Shown here: positions 21,708-29,767 of the stretch, one piece after another
How the letters are laid out: each line of letters starts with the position of its first letter
How positions within the stretch are numbered: position 1 is the first letter of the stretch
Assembly (NCBI GenBank): GCA_044227705.1
Contig: JBGAWE010000009.1
Location: 1 to 40,845, forward strand
Source of the DNA: JANOQP01 sp044227705
GTDB taxonomy: Bacteria > Bacteroidota > Bacteroidia > Chitinophagales > Saprospiraceae
DNA length: 40,845 nucleotides
Reading direction: 5' to 3'
The notes under the pieces: model-generated
What the model was told of the DNA's origin: nothing
The model's database searches: none
The model's input: the letters and a program-made list of their open reading frames with translations, nothing else
Program-made: the position numbers and the translations under genes

Positions 21708-22883
21708 CTATCCTGCTTCCACAGCCATCAGCACCACCCGGCAAGCCTCCTCAATCTCCTCCTCCGAAATCACCAGCGGCGGCGCGACGCGCAGGCACCG
21801 CTCGTTGAACAGAAACCAGTCGATCAGCACCCCGTTTTGCTGGCAAAAAGCAACCGAGTGCTGCACCTGTTCCGCGTCGCCGAGGTCGACGGCCATGAGC
21901 AGACCGGCCGAGCGCACCTCTTTTATGGCAGGGTGGAGAAGGAGATCGCGGAACAGTTCCTCCTTTCTTTTCACCGTTGAAACCAAGTCGGTTTTGGTCA
22001 AGACTTCGAGCGTCGCCAGCCCCGCCGCGCAGCAGACCGGGTTGCCGCCAAACGTCGTGATATGCCCCAAGACCGGGTCGTGCGAGAGCGACGACATGAT
22101 TTTTTGGGACGCGATGAACGCGCCCAGCGGCAGCCCGCCGCCGAGTGCCTTTGCCAACAAGAGGATGTCCGGCTCGATGCCGAACTGCTCGAAGGCCCAC
22201 AGCGTCCCCGTCCGCCCCATGCCCGTCTGGATTTCGTCGAGGGCGAGGAGCGCGCCAGTTTCGGAGCATTTCCGCCTTATTTCCTTTAAAAAAACCGGGT
22301 CGGGCAGCCGAACGCCCGCCTCGCCCTGCACGGTTTCCATGACGACTGCCGCTGTCCGTTTCGAGATTTTATCAATGCCGTCGAGGTTGTTGAACTCGAT
22401 GTGGGAAACCCCAGGCAGCAGCGGCCGAAACGCATCCGTGAACGTGCCGGGGGACATGAGGCTGGCCGCGCCCTGCGTCGAGCCGTGATAGGCCTCGCGG
22501 CAGGCGACGATCTCCGCCCGGCCGGTGAAACGCTTGGCGAGTTTCATCGCGCCCTCGACGACCTCCGCGCCAGAGTTGGTGAAATAGACGGACGAGAGGT
22601 TTTTCGGCAGGTTCTTCGCCAGCAGCCGCGCCAGTTTGACCTGCGGGGCTAGGACGTGCTCGCCGTAGACCATCGTGTGGGCGTGCTTTTTCAACTGCCG
22701 GATGACGGCCCGCTCGACCGCCGGGTGCCGGTGGCCGAGCGAGCTGACAGAGATGCCGGAGATGAGGTCGAGGTATTTAACCCCTTGATTGTCAATCAGA
22801 TAGCAGCCCTCGGCACGGTCGATCTCGAGGGCGGGCGGCGCGGGGCTAACCTGCGCGACGTGGCGGAAAAAATGGTTTCGCAT
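21708..22883 (-). CDS. Class III PLP-dependent aminotransferase (acetylornithine/4-aminobutyrate type)
   Basis: A 391-residue cytoplasmic enzyme. ATG 22883 (MRNHFFRHV) is preferred over one 42 bases upstream, whose extra residues (MPRKTVARRRPSAA) are basic and low complexity. Signature motifs are YFTNSGAEVVEGAMKLAK near residue 100, REAYHGSTQGA near 130, LLALDEIQTGMGRTG near 208 (Asp binding the PLP pyridine N), LLAKALGGGLPLGAF near 240 with the Schiff-base Lys, and TTFGGNPVCCAA near 275. Substrate assignment among acetylornithine, ornithine, GABA or diamines is not possible from this. It is divergent from metF with 82 bases between the starts. Confidence 0.9.
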   Translation of the reverse strand: MRNHFFRHVAQVSPAPPALEIDRAEGCYLIDNQGVKYLDLISGISVSSLGHRHPAVERAVIRQLKKHAHTMVYGEHVLAPQVKLARLLAKNLPKNLSSVYFTNSGAEVVEGAMKLAKRFTGRAEIVACREAYHGSTQGAASLMSPGTFTDAFRPLLPGVSHIEFNNLDGIDKISKRTAAVVMETVQGEAGVRLPDPVFLKEIRRKCSETGALLALDEIQTGMGRTGTLWAFEQFGIEPDILLLAKALGGGLPLGAFIASQKIMSSLSHDPVLGHITTFGGNPVCCAAGLATLEVLTKTDLVSTVKRKEELFRDLLLHPAIKEVRSAGLLMAVDLGDAEQVQHSVAFCQQNGVLIDWFLFNERCLRVAPPLVISEEEIEEACRVVLMAVEAG

Positions 22884-22929
22884 GGCGGCGGACGGACGAC
22901 GGCGGGCGACCGTTTTTCGGGGCAAGTTC

Positions 22930-22937
22930 TATTTTCG
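22930..22937 (+). promoter_or_regulatory. Probable metF -7 element (TATTTTCG)
   Basis: TATTTTCG differs by one base from TAnnTTTG and lies 28 bases upstream of the metF ATG. It sits between the divergent aminotransferase and metF starts. Confidence 0.4.
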
Positions 22938-22965
22938 CCCACCCGTTTTCACCAAAACAGCCCAC

Positions 22966-23922
22966 ATGAAAGTCATTGACTACCTGGAAAAGGCCGCCGG
23001 CCGGACGCTCGTCAGCTTTGAGGTGCTGCCCCCGCTCAAGGGCGGCTCGATGCACAACATCTTCCACCTGCTCGACGAGCTGATGGAGTTCAAGCCGCCC
23101 TTCATCGACGTCACCTACCACCGCGAGGAGTTCATCTACAAGATGCGGCCCTCCGGCTACTACGAGAAGACGAGCATCCGAAAGCGCCCCGGAACCGTCG
23201 GCATCTGCGCCTCCATCATGCACCGCTACGGCGTCGATGCGGTGCCCCACCTCATCTGTGGCGGCTTCTCGGTCGAGGAGACGGAGAACGCCCTCATCGA
23301 CCTCGCTTTTTTGGACATCAACAACGTCCTCGCCTTGCGCGGCGACGCTCGTGCGTTCGAGGACCGATTCGTGCCCGAGCCGGACGGCCACAAATATGCC
23401 CTCGACCTCGTGAAGCAGATGGTCAACATGAACAAGGGCATCTACCTCGACGCCAACATCTCCAACGGCCAGCCGACCGACTTCTGCATCGGCATCGCGG
23501 GCTACCCGGAGAAGCACTTCGAGTCGCCCAACCTGGCGCACGACCTCCATTTCACGAAAGAAAAGGTGGACGCGGGGGCGCACTACATCGTGACGCAGAT
23601 GTTCTTCGACAACCAAAAATACTCGGAGTACGTCGCCGCCTGCCGCGCGGCGGGCATCACCGTGCCCATCATCCCTGGGCTGAAGCCCGTGACCAAAAAG
23701 GCGCAGCTCACGGGCATCCCGCGCAAGTTCTTCATCAATTTCCCGGAGGAGTTCGTCTCCGAAGTCCTCAAGGCGAAGGACGACGCGGCCGTGCGAGAGA
23801 TTGGAATTGAGTGGTGCGTCGCACAGTCAAAAGGGTTGAAAGAGATGGGCGCTCCGTGCCTGCACTATTACACGATGGGCGACACGGAAACGATAAAGAG
23901 GATAGCCAAAGAGGTGATTTGA
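22966..23922 (+). CDS. metF: Methylenetetrahydrofolate reductase
   Basis: A 318-residue TIM-barrel flavoenzyme that reduces 5,10-methylene-THF to 5-methyl-THF for methionine synthesis. Start ATG 22966 (MKVIDYLEKAAGRTLVSFE) places the catalytic-Glu strand SFEVLPPLKGG at residue 19, as expected. Other family features are VTYHREE near residue 50, LALRGDAR near 125, the substrate/FAD segment CIGIAGYPEKHFE near 180, the ITQMFFDN-like VTQMFFDNQKY near 211, and IPGLKPVTKK near 240. Length is normal. An upstream in-frame start at 22882 would run back across the start region of the divergent aminotransferase and is rejected. Confidence 0.95.
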   Translation: MKVIDYLEKAAGRTLVSFEVLPPLKGGSMHNIFHLLDELMEFKPPFIDVTYHREEFIYKMRPSGYYEKTSIRKRPGTVGICASIMHRYGVDAVPHLICGGFSVEETENALIDLAFLDINNVLALRGDARAFEDRFVPEPDGHKYALDLVKQMVNMNKGIYLDANISNGQPTDFCIGIAGYPEKHFESPNLAHDLHFTKEKVDAGAHYIVTQMFFDNQKYSEYVAACRAAGITVPIIPGLKPVTKKAQLTGIPRKFFINFPEEFVSEVLKAKDDAAVREIGIEWCVAQSKGLKEMGAPCLHYYTMGDTETIKRIAKEVI

Positions 23923-24025
23923 TTGTGGCCTAAAGCTCTGCTTCGGGGTACAAAACCATCCAAGCTATTCTGTTGAGGCATTGGATGAATCCTGTTTTTT
24001 TTAAAAAATTCAATAAGGACTTTGT

Positions 24026-25339
24026 ATGAAAAAAACGGCTGCTTTTCTGCTTAAAATTTCAGTTGTTTCGACAATTGTTTTCCTTATTGGAAATAGCGCA
24101 ACAGCACAGCCCGGCCAACCTGCGCCGCCCCAATCTCAATCCATATTGATAACCGGCGCGACGGCCCATCTCGGCAATGGAAAAACCATCCAGAACGCGG
24201 CCATCGGCTTCGAGAACGGGAAGTTGACGCTCATCGCCGATGCGACCCACATCCGCCTCGATTTGTCGAAGTACAAGCGCGTCGTCGACGCCTCCGGCAA
24301 GCACGTCTGGCCCGGCCTCGTCGCCCTCGACACGCGGCTCGGCCTCGTCGAGGTGGAGGCCGCCCGCGCCACCCGCGACGACGACGAGACCGGCGAGCTC
24401 AACCCCAACGCCCGAGCCATCATCGCCTACAACGCCGACTCGGAGGTGCCGCCGACCGTCCGCTCGAACGGGGTTCTGACCGCCCAAATCTGCCCCGGCG
24501 GCGGGCGCATCAGCGGCCAGTCGAGCGTCGTGCAGCTCGACGCATGGAACTGGGAGGACGCCGCTTTGAAAATCGACGAGGGCATCCACCTCAACTGGCC
24601 CGTCAAAAATTTGCGGGAGGACGAGGGCGAGCGGCGATTCCCGAGGGAGCGAAAAGAGGACGATTTCGACAATCAACTGCGCGCCCTCGACCAGCTTTTC
24701 GCCGAGGCGAAGGCATGGCTCGGCAAGCCCGCGCCCGAGGCGAAGAACCAGCGGTTCGAGGCCATGCGCGGCCTGTTCGACAGGTCGAAGACCCTCTATC
24801 TCCATGCGGAATTGGCCAAAAGCATTGAGGAATCCGTCCTTTTTGCCGAAAAATGGGGCTGCCGCCCGGTCGTGGTCGGCGGCGGCGAGAGCTGGCTCGT
24901 GGCCGATTTTTTGAAGAAGCACGCGGTCGCGGTCGTCCTCTCTCGAACTCACGCCGTGCCGCGCCACGACGATTCTGACATCGACCAAAACTTCAAAACA
25001 CCCGCCCTTTTGGCGGCTGCGGGCGTCGAGTTCGCCATCTCCAACGGCGGCTCGTGGCAGGTGCGCAACCTGGCTTTTCAGGCCGGTCAGGCCGTCGGCT
25101 TCGGGCTGGACAAAGAGGCCGCGCTGACCGCCGTCACCCTCGAACCGGCCAAGATTTTGGGCATCGCCGACCGCCTCGGCTCGCTCGAGACGGGGAAGGA
25201 CGCGACCCTCTTCGTCACCCCCGGCGACGCGCTCGACATGCGGACTTGCAAGGTGGAGATGGCCTTCATCGGCGGCCGCGAAATCAGCCTCGACAACCGG
25301 CAGACGCGGCTCTATCGCAAGTTTTCCAAAAAGAATTGA
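24026..25339 (+). CDS. Exported amidohydrolase-like protein lacking metal ligands
   Basis: A 437-residue protein with a signal peptide (residues 1-28, ending TAQPG). It has the amidohydrolase layout: an N-terminal small beta domain (ILITGATAHLGNGKTIQNAAIGF), a barrel, and a C-terminal ALTAVTLEPAKILGIADRLGSLETGKDATLFV segment typical of imidazolonepropionase-like enzymes. The strand that should carry the HxH metal pair reads WPGLVALDTRLGLVEVEA and has no His, and downstream His ligands are also missing. It therefore looks like the catalytically silent member of the exported amidohydrolase pairs often seen in Bacteroidota; a functional partner is not adjacent here. A role as a partner or chaperone subunit is inference. 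Confidence 0.8.
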   Translation: MKKTAAFLLKISVVSTIVFLIGNSATAQPGQPAPPQSQSILITGATAHLGNGKTIQNAAIGFENGKLTLIADATHIRLDLSKYKRVVDASGKHVWPGLVALDTRLGLVEVEAARATRDDDETGELNPNARAIIAYNADSEVPPTVRSNGVLTAQICPGGGRISGQSSVVQLDAWNWEDAALKIDEGIHLNWPVKNLREDEGERRFPRERKEDDFDNQLRALDQLFAEAKAWLGKPAPEAKNQRFEAMRGLFDRSKTLYLHAELAKSIEESVLFAEKWGCRPVVVGGGESWLVADFLKKHAVAVVLSRTHAVPRHDDSDIDQNFKTPALLAAAGVEFAISNGGSWQVRNLAFQAGQAVGFGLDKEAALTAVTLEPAKILGIADRLGSLETGKDATLFVTPGDALDMRTCKVEMAFIGGREISLDNRQTRLYRKFSKKN

Positions 25340-25365
25340 TTCGGTAAAATGGCGGCCTCAAGAAA

Positions 25366-26079
25366 TTAAGTCGCCCACAGGTTGTATTTCAGGATGCAAA
25401 AAATGGCGCGAAAGCCGTCGCGCCAGCCGATCTTCTTTCCTTCCGCGTAGCTCCGTCCGTAGTAGCTGATGCCCACTTCGTAAATCCGCACGCCCGGCAC
25501 GCGGCTAATCTTGGCGGTCACCTCCGGCTCGAAGCCGAAGCGGTTCTCGCACAGGTCGAGGCCTTTGATGACCTCCGCGCGGAAGAGTTTGTAGCACGTT
25601 TCCATGTCCGTCAGGTTGAGGTTGGTGAACATGTTGGAGAGCGAGGTGAGGAACTTGTTGCCAATCGAGTGCCAGTAAAAGAGGATGCGGTGCGGCCGCC
25701 CGCCCATGAAGCGCGAGCCGTAGACGACGTCGGCGAACCCGTCGAGGATGGGCCGCAGGAGGATGGTGTACTCGCGCGGGTCGTACTCGAGGTCGGCGTC
25801 CTGGATGATGATGAAGTCGCCCGTCGCGCGGCGGATGCCGGTGTGCAGCGCGGCGCCTTTTCCCCGGTTCACCTCGTGTTTTTGGTAGACGATGGGCATG
25901 TCGGGGTTGGCGGCCATGTAGCGACGGATGGCGCCCTCGGTGTCGTCGCGCGAGCAGTCGTTGGTGAGGATGACCTCTTTTTCGAGGCCGTCGGGCAGGG
26001 GCGCGGCCTTGATTTTGTCGAGGATGAGGTGGATTGTCCGCTCCTCGTTGTAGGCGGGGATGACGATGGAAAGGCGCAT
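25366..26079 (-). CDS. Family 2 glycosyltransferase (dolichol-phosphate mannosyltransferase-like)
   Basis: A 237-residue GT-A glycosyltransferase that moves a sugar from a nucleotide donor to a lipid or polysaccharide acceptor. It starts at ATG 26079 (MRLSIVIPAYNEERTI); the open frame upstream runs through another gene and is spurious. Motifs are VIPAYNEE at residue 5, LTNDCSRDDT near 38, RGKGAALHTGI near 70, IIQDADLEYDP near 92 (DxD-like nucleotide/metal site) and GSRFMGG near 120. There is no membrane anchor, unlike bacterial ArnC/GtrB proteins. It lies 71 bases downstream of the polytopic membrane protein gene, which could be its functional partner in polyprenyl-linked glycosylation. Confidence 0.9.
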   Translation of the reverse strand: MRLSIVIPAYNEERTIHLILDKIKAAPLPDGLEKEVILTNDCSRDDTEGAIRRYMAANPDMPIVYQKHEVNRGKGAALHTGIRRATGDFIIIQDADLEYDPREYTILLRPILDGFADVVYGSRFMGGRPHRILFYWHSIGNKFLTSLSNMFTNLNLTDMETCYKLFRAEVIKGLDLCENRFGFEPEVTAKISRVPGVRIYEVGISYYGRSYAEGKKIGWRDGFRAIFCILKYNLWAT

Positions 26080-26150
26080 TTCGAGACTTTTTCGATGGAA
26101 ACCGGGGGCGAAGCTATGCCGGGCGGCTCTTTGGCGAAACGGTTTTGTCG

Positions 26151-27790
26151 TCAGCGGCTCTCCTCCCAATGAAGCCCGTTTTGAAAAATGAAAACCGTCG
26201 AGGTGTCGCGCGGCTCTTTCTCGACAAGGGTGAAATCGGCCCATTCGCCCAGTTTGGCCGAGTAGACGGGATTTTCGAGGTTGAATTTCCAGACGCCGTC
26301 GGCCCACCACCAGTTGCCGTATTGGTTGAATTGAACAACCCGACGGCCAGTCGAGTCCCTCTGGACGCGCAGTCCGTCCGTGGGCCGCTCCATGTTGAAC
26401 TGGCAGACGTCGAGCATCTCCCCCGAGAAGCGGCGGCCGGTGGCCTGCTCCAGCGCCTCGCGGAAGCCGGACGGGCCGCCGAAGAGCCGGAAGCCGTAGG
26501 TGCCGCGATAGTTCTCCATCACGCCGAGGACGACGACGCGCCGCGCGTCCCACCAGCGGAAGTCTTTGATGAGCGAAGACTGGATTTCGTGGTTGACGCG
26601 CCAGGCGGCGACGGTCTTCCCCAAAAAGAGGAGACTTGTTGAACAAATGGCCAAAAACAGCCCAATCCGCACGGTTTTCTGCAAAAAGAGGCCAATCGAA
26701 GCGACAGCCATCCACCAAAAGGCGAGCGGGAAATAGCCGTAGCGGTCGTTCTCCGACCAGCCAATCCAGTAGAAGAACAGGTTGCTCGCCGGGGCGACGG
26801 AGAGCAGGAACCAGCCGAGCGCGACGCCCGACCAACCGAAAAAACGGGGCCGGCGCGGCTCCTTTTTCNNNNNNNNNNNNNNNNNNGCTGGTCGAGCAGG
26901 GCGAACCATTTTTCCTTTATCGGATGCTCGAAATAGCGGAGGAAGGCGGCGTCTTTCAACAAGGTCTTGAGCGCGAAGGCCGCCATCTCCATCGGTCGCA
27001 GGCGCAGGTGCTCGGCAGCGCCGTAGTGGCCGACGGGCGCGCCGAGGAAGATTTTGTTCAACAAAAAAAAGAGGCCCCAGCCCGCCGCGCCCGGCCCAAC
27101 GAGGCGCAGCAGCCAGCCGCCGAGCCGCCCGCGCTGCCCCGTCGACAGAGCATAGCCGACGACCAAAAGCCCGATCATGAGCGGAAAAACGAGCGAGATT
27201 TCGAGTGTGAAAAGGGCCGTGAAAAAACAGGCATGGGCGAGGAGGAGGTCGCGGCTCGAGTTTTTTTCCAAAAAAGAAAGGGCGAACCGAAGCCCCGCCA
27301 GCAGCAATGCCGACATCAACAGATAGTGCAGGCAGACCCGCCAGACGATGGCCTCCGCCGCGTAGGGCGAGACGAGGAACAGTGCCGCGCCGCCGAGCAA
27401 CGTGAGGCTTTCAGCGGCGGAAAGCGGCCGGGCGGTCTTCTCGAAAAGGTCGGCGAAGAGCCGCCAGCCGAGCCACGCGACCGCCGCGTGAAGCCCCGTC
27501 GAGACCGCGAGCCATGCCCAGCCGTCGCGGCCGAACAGCCAAAAAAGGGTGAAAAAGACCGCTTGCCCGATGTGCAAAAGCCCCCGGTAGCCGAAGCAAT
27601 TGGGAATGCCGCCCCAGCCCATTTCGCGGTAGCGCGCCTCCCAGCCCAGCCAGTCGGTCACGAAACCGGCATGGGCGGCGGGAGCATAAACGGCCATCGA
27701 GATTGCCCAAAAGCACAGGAAAACGGGCCATTTCTTTTCAAAAACGGCGGATTTCAGCGCAGTGACGGCTTGTTCGGAGGAGAAGCCCAT
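26151..27790 (-). CDS. Polytopic membrane protein, glycosyltransferase-like (interrupted by assembly gap)
   Basis: A single gene split by the 18-N gap. The 5' part (27790 to the gap) has about 7-8 membrane segments (FLCFWAISMAVYAPAA; LLMSALLLAGLRFAL; LFFLLNKIFL). The 3' part (gap to stop at 26151) continues with membrane segments (ALGWFLLSVAPASNLFFY; IGLFLAICSTSLLFLG) and a roughly 130-residue soluble tail rich in Trp and Asn. The two halves are in different frames as written, but both clearly read as membrane protein. The acidic-aromatic segment ENDRYGYFP after a membrane span resembles polyprenyl-phosphate-dependent glycosyltransferases; this is a weak assignment. Neighbours are the GT2 gene (71 bases downstream) and the PhoD-like gene (27 bases upstream). 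Confidence 0.75.
26869..26886. other. Assembly gap (18 N)
   Basis: Eighteen undetermined bases inside the membrane-protein gene. If both flanks belong to one intact gene, the true gap length must be one more than a multiple of three, because the flanking minus-strand frames are out of register by one base with 18 N. Confidence 0.99.
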
Positions 27791-27817
27791 GCCGCAAAAG
27801 TCCCAAAAAAGGGGAGG

Positions 27818-28837
27818 TCAGAAGGCGGGCGAGGCCCAGTCGATTTTGAGCAGGCCGAAGTTGCGGGCGACGTACATGTGCTTGCCCGAGCGGAAGCGGT
27901 TCTCCTCGCTCGACATGGTGCGCGAGTGCGTGAGGCCGCTCGAGGTGAGGTCGTAGAGGACGTAGGGCAGCCCGGCGATGCTGCACTTCGAGATTTCGGC
28001 CATGTGGCGGTCGCCGCTCAAGACGAGGAGGTTTTTGGGCTTCGTCTTTCCGATGAGTTGGAGGAGCCGCTTGCGCTCGTTGGGGAAGTTGCCCCATTTC
28101 TCGTGGCCGTGGTCGTCGGCGACGACTTGGATGGAGCTGCCGATGATGGTCAGGGCCGCGTCCTTTTTCGAGAGTTCTTTTTCGAGCCACGCCCATTGCG
28201 CCGCGCCGAGGACCGTGCCGGTCGTGTTCGGGACGTAGCGCTTTTGGTGCGTCTCATCGGGCGTGAGCGAGTCGCGGAAATAGCGTGTGTCGAGCATGAT
28301 GAGGCGCACCTTTTGGTTCCCCCTTCCAAAAAGGTAGCTTTGATAGGCGCCCTCCCTCTTCCTCAAATAGCTCGTTTTCGGGATGTCGAGGAAGTCGTAG
28401 AGTTTGTCGCGGCTCTCCTTTTTAAAAGGGAAGCTGCTGAAAGCGTCGTTCTCGCCAAAATCGTGGTCGTCGTAGACACCGGCGACCATGCTCGTGGCCA
28501 TCAGCTTTTTGTAGTCGGGGACGGTCTTCAGGGCCTTGTACATGTTCTCCAGCCGCTTCATGTCGCGGGTGTCGGCATAGACAATGTCGCCAAGCCAGAC
28601 GAAGAGGTCGGGTTTGTCCTCGGCGATGGCGGAGAAGATGGTCTGAGAGAAATCCTTGCCCAGCTTGTTGCACGAACCGAAAGCGATGGTGGTCAGGCTG
28701 CGCGTCGTGTCGAGCGGGATTTCGGTCGGCGGCAAGGGTGCCTTCGCCTCCTTTTTATGGAGGAAAACCCGGTCGCCCGCCCCCGAGAACAGCAGGCCGA
28801 CAATCAACAAAACGGGGGTGAACGGGGCGGTTCGCAT
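27818..28837 (-). CDS. PhoD-like alkaline phosphatase/phosphodiesterase, exported
   Basis: A 339-residue metallophosphatase with an N-terminal signal peptide or anchor (PVLLIVGLLFSGAG). Metal- and phosphate-site motifs of the PhoD family are AFGSCNK near residue 53, WLGDIVYAD near 81, GVYDDHDFGEND near 120 and VLSGDRHMAEIS near 272. These enzymes hydrolyse phosphomono- or diesters at the cell surface. It is shorter than typical PhoD (about 500 residues) and lacks a visible N-terminal accessory domain and Tat twin-arginine motif, so it belongs to the shorter subgroup common in Bacteroidota. It is probably co-transcribed with the downstream membrane protein gene. Confidence 0.9.
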   Translation of the reverse strand: MRTAPFTPVLLIVGLLFSGAGDRVFLHKKEAKAPLPPTEIPLDTTRSLTTIAFGSCNKLGKDFSQTIFSAIAEDKPDLFVWLGDIVYADTRDMKRLENMYKALKTVPDYKKLMATSMVAGVYDDHDFGENDAFSSFPFKKESRDKLYDFLDIPKTSYLRKREGAYQSYLFGRGNQKVRLIMLDTRYFRDSLTPDETHQKRYVPNTTGTVLGAAQWAWLEKELSKKDAALTIIGSSIQVVADDHGHEKWGNFPNERKRLLQLIGKTKPKNLLVLSGDRHMAEISKCSIAGLPYVLYDLTSSGLTHSRTMSSEENRFRSGKHMYVARNFGLLKIDWASPAF

Positions 28838-28942
28838 AAGAAATCGAGCTGGTTTGGGTCAAAAAACGGCCTTCTCGGGGATTTCTTGCCCAGTGCTTGC
28901 AAACACTGGCCAAAGCCGGGACGGGGCAAAGCCGTCCAATCA

Positions 28943-29659
28943 TCAAAGCTGGATGTTCGGCACGAGGCGGTCCTCCTTCTCCCCCTCGTAGAACTCGGTG
29001 ATGTACCTCACGACGTCGTCCGCGTCGTCCATCAAGGGGAGCAGCGAGAGGTCCTCGGCGTTGATGTTGTGTTCCATCTCGAGCATCGACGAGCGAACCC
29101 AGTCGACGAGGCCCTGCCAGTATTTCACCCCGACAAGGACGATGGGGACGCGGGTGATTTTCCGGGTCTGGATGAGGGTGAGCACCTCGAACATCTCGTC
29201 CATCGTGCCGAAGCCGCCCGGCATTATCACGAAACCTTGCGCATACTTGACGAACATCACCTTTCGGACAAAAAAATAGCGGTGGTCGAGGCTCTTGTCG
29301 TGGTCGATGAACGGGTTGTGGTGCTGCTCGAAGGGGAGCGAGATGTTGAGGCCGACCGAGTCGCCGCCGCCCTCGCGGGCGCCCTGGTTGCCGGCCTGCA
29401 TGATGCCGGGGCCGCCGCCGGTGATGACGCCGAAGCCCTCCTCGGCCAGTTTACGGCCGATTTCGGTGGCGAGGGTGTAGAAATGCGAGCCGGGCTTCGT
29501 GCGGGCCGAGCCGAAGATGGAGATGCAGGGGCCGATGTCGTTTAGCCGCTCGAAGCCGTCGACGAACTCCGACATGATGCGGAACATCGTCCAAGAGTTT
29601 TGGCCCCGGCCGGTCGACCATTTTTTGCGCTTCGAGGCGGAGCCGTTGGTGCTTGCCAT
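28943..29659 (-). CDS. LOG family protein (TIGR00730 type; nucleoside 5'-monophosphate phosphoribohydrolase)
   Basis: A 238-residue cytoplasmic protein with the LOG family signature PGGFGTMDEM near residue 148 and the upstream phosphate-loop region VITGGGPGIMQAGNQGA near residue 80. The family cleaves the ribose-base bond of AMP or cytokinin nucleotides, and many members were earlier misannotated as lysine decarboxylases. An N-terminal extension of about 50 residues (SKRKKWSTGRGQNSWTMFRIM) identifies the longer LOG subgroup. A weak hairpin (CCAGTG/CACTGG, 28890-28909) lies in the 105-base gap to the PhoD gene. Confidence 0.9.
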   Translation of the reverse strand: MASTNGSASKRKKWSTGRGQNSWTMFRIMSEFVDGFERLNDIGPCISIFGSARTKPGSHFYTLATEIGRKLAEEGFGVITGGGPGIMQAGNQGAREGGGDSVGLNISLPFEQHHNPFIDHDKSLDHRYFFVRKVMFVKYAQGFVIMPGGFGTMDEMFEVLTLIQTRKITRVPIVLVGVKYWQGLVDWVRSSMLEMEHNINAEDLSLLPLMDDADDVVRYITEFYEGEKEDRLVPNIQL

Positions 29660-29683
29660 TTTTCAGGAAATTTTGGATGGGAC

Positions 29684-29716
29684 AAAAAAGCCCGTCGCGG
29701 TTGGCGACAGGCTTTG
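29684..29716 (-). terminator. Hairpin terminator of the NtrC-like gene
   Basis: On the minus strand AAAGCCTGTCGC and GCGACGGGCTTT pair with one mismatch around a CAACC loop and are followed by six T's. It lies 52 bases past the stop at 29768. Confidence 0.7.
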
Positions 29717-29767
29717 AATTCTTTTTCGGCTCAAAAGTGGGCCTTTTTTGGAAGAAAGCAACCCGAG

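Noticed and set aside
26636..29545. Plus-strand open frame of 969 codons across the N gap
   Set aside because: It is antisense to three well-supported genes (membrane protein, PhoD, LOG) and contains no recognisable motif; it is open only because of high GC.
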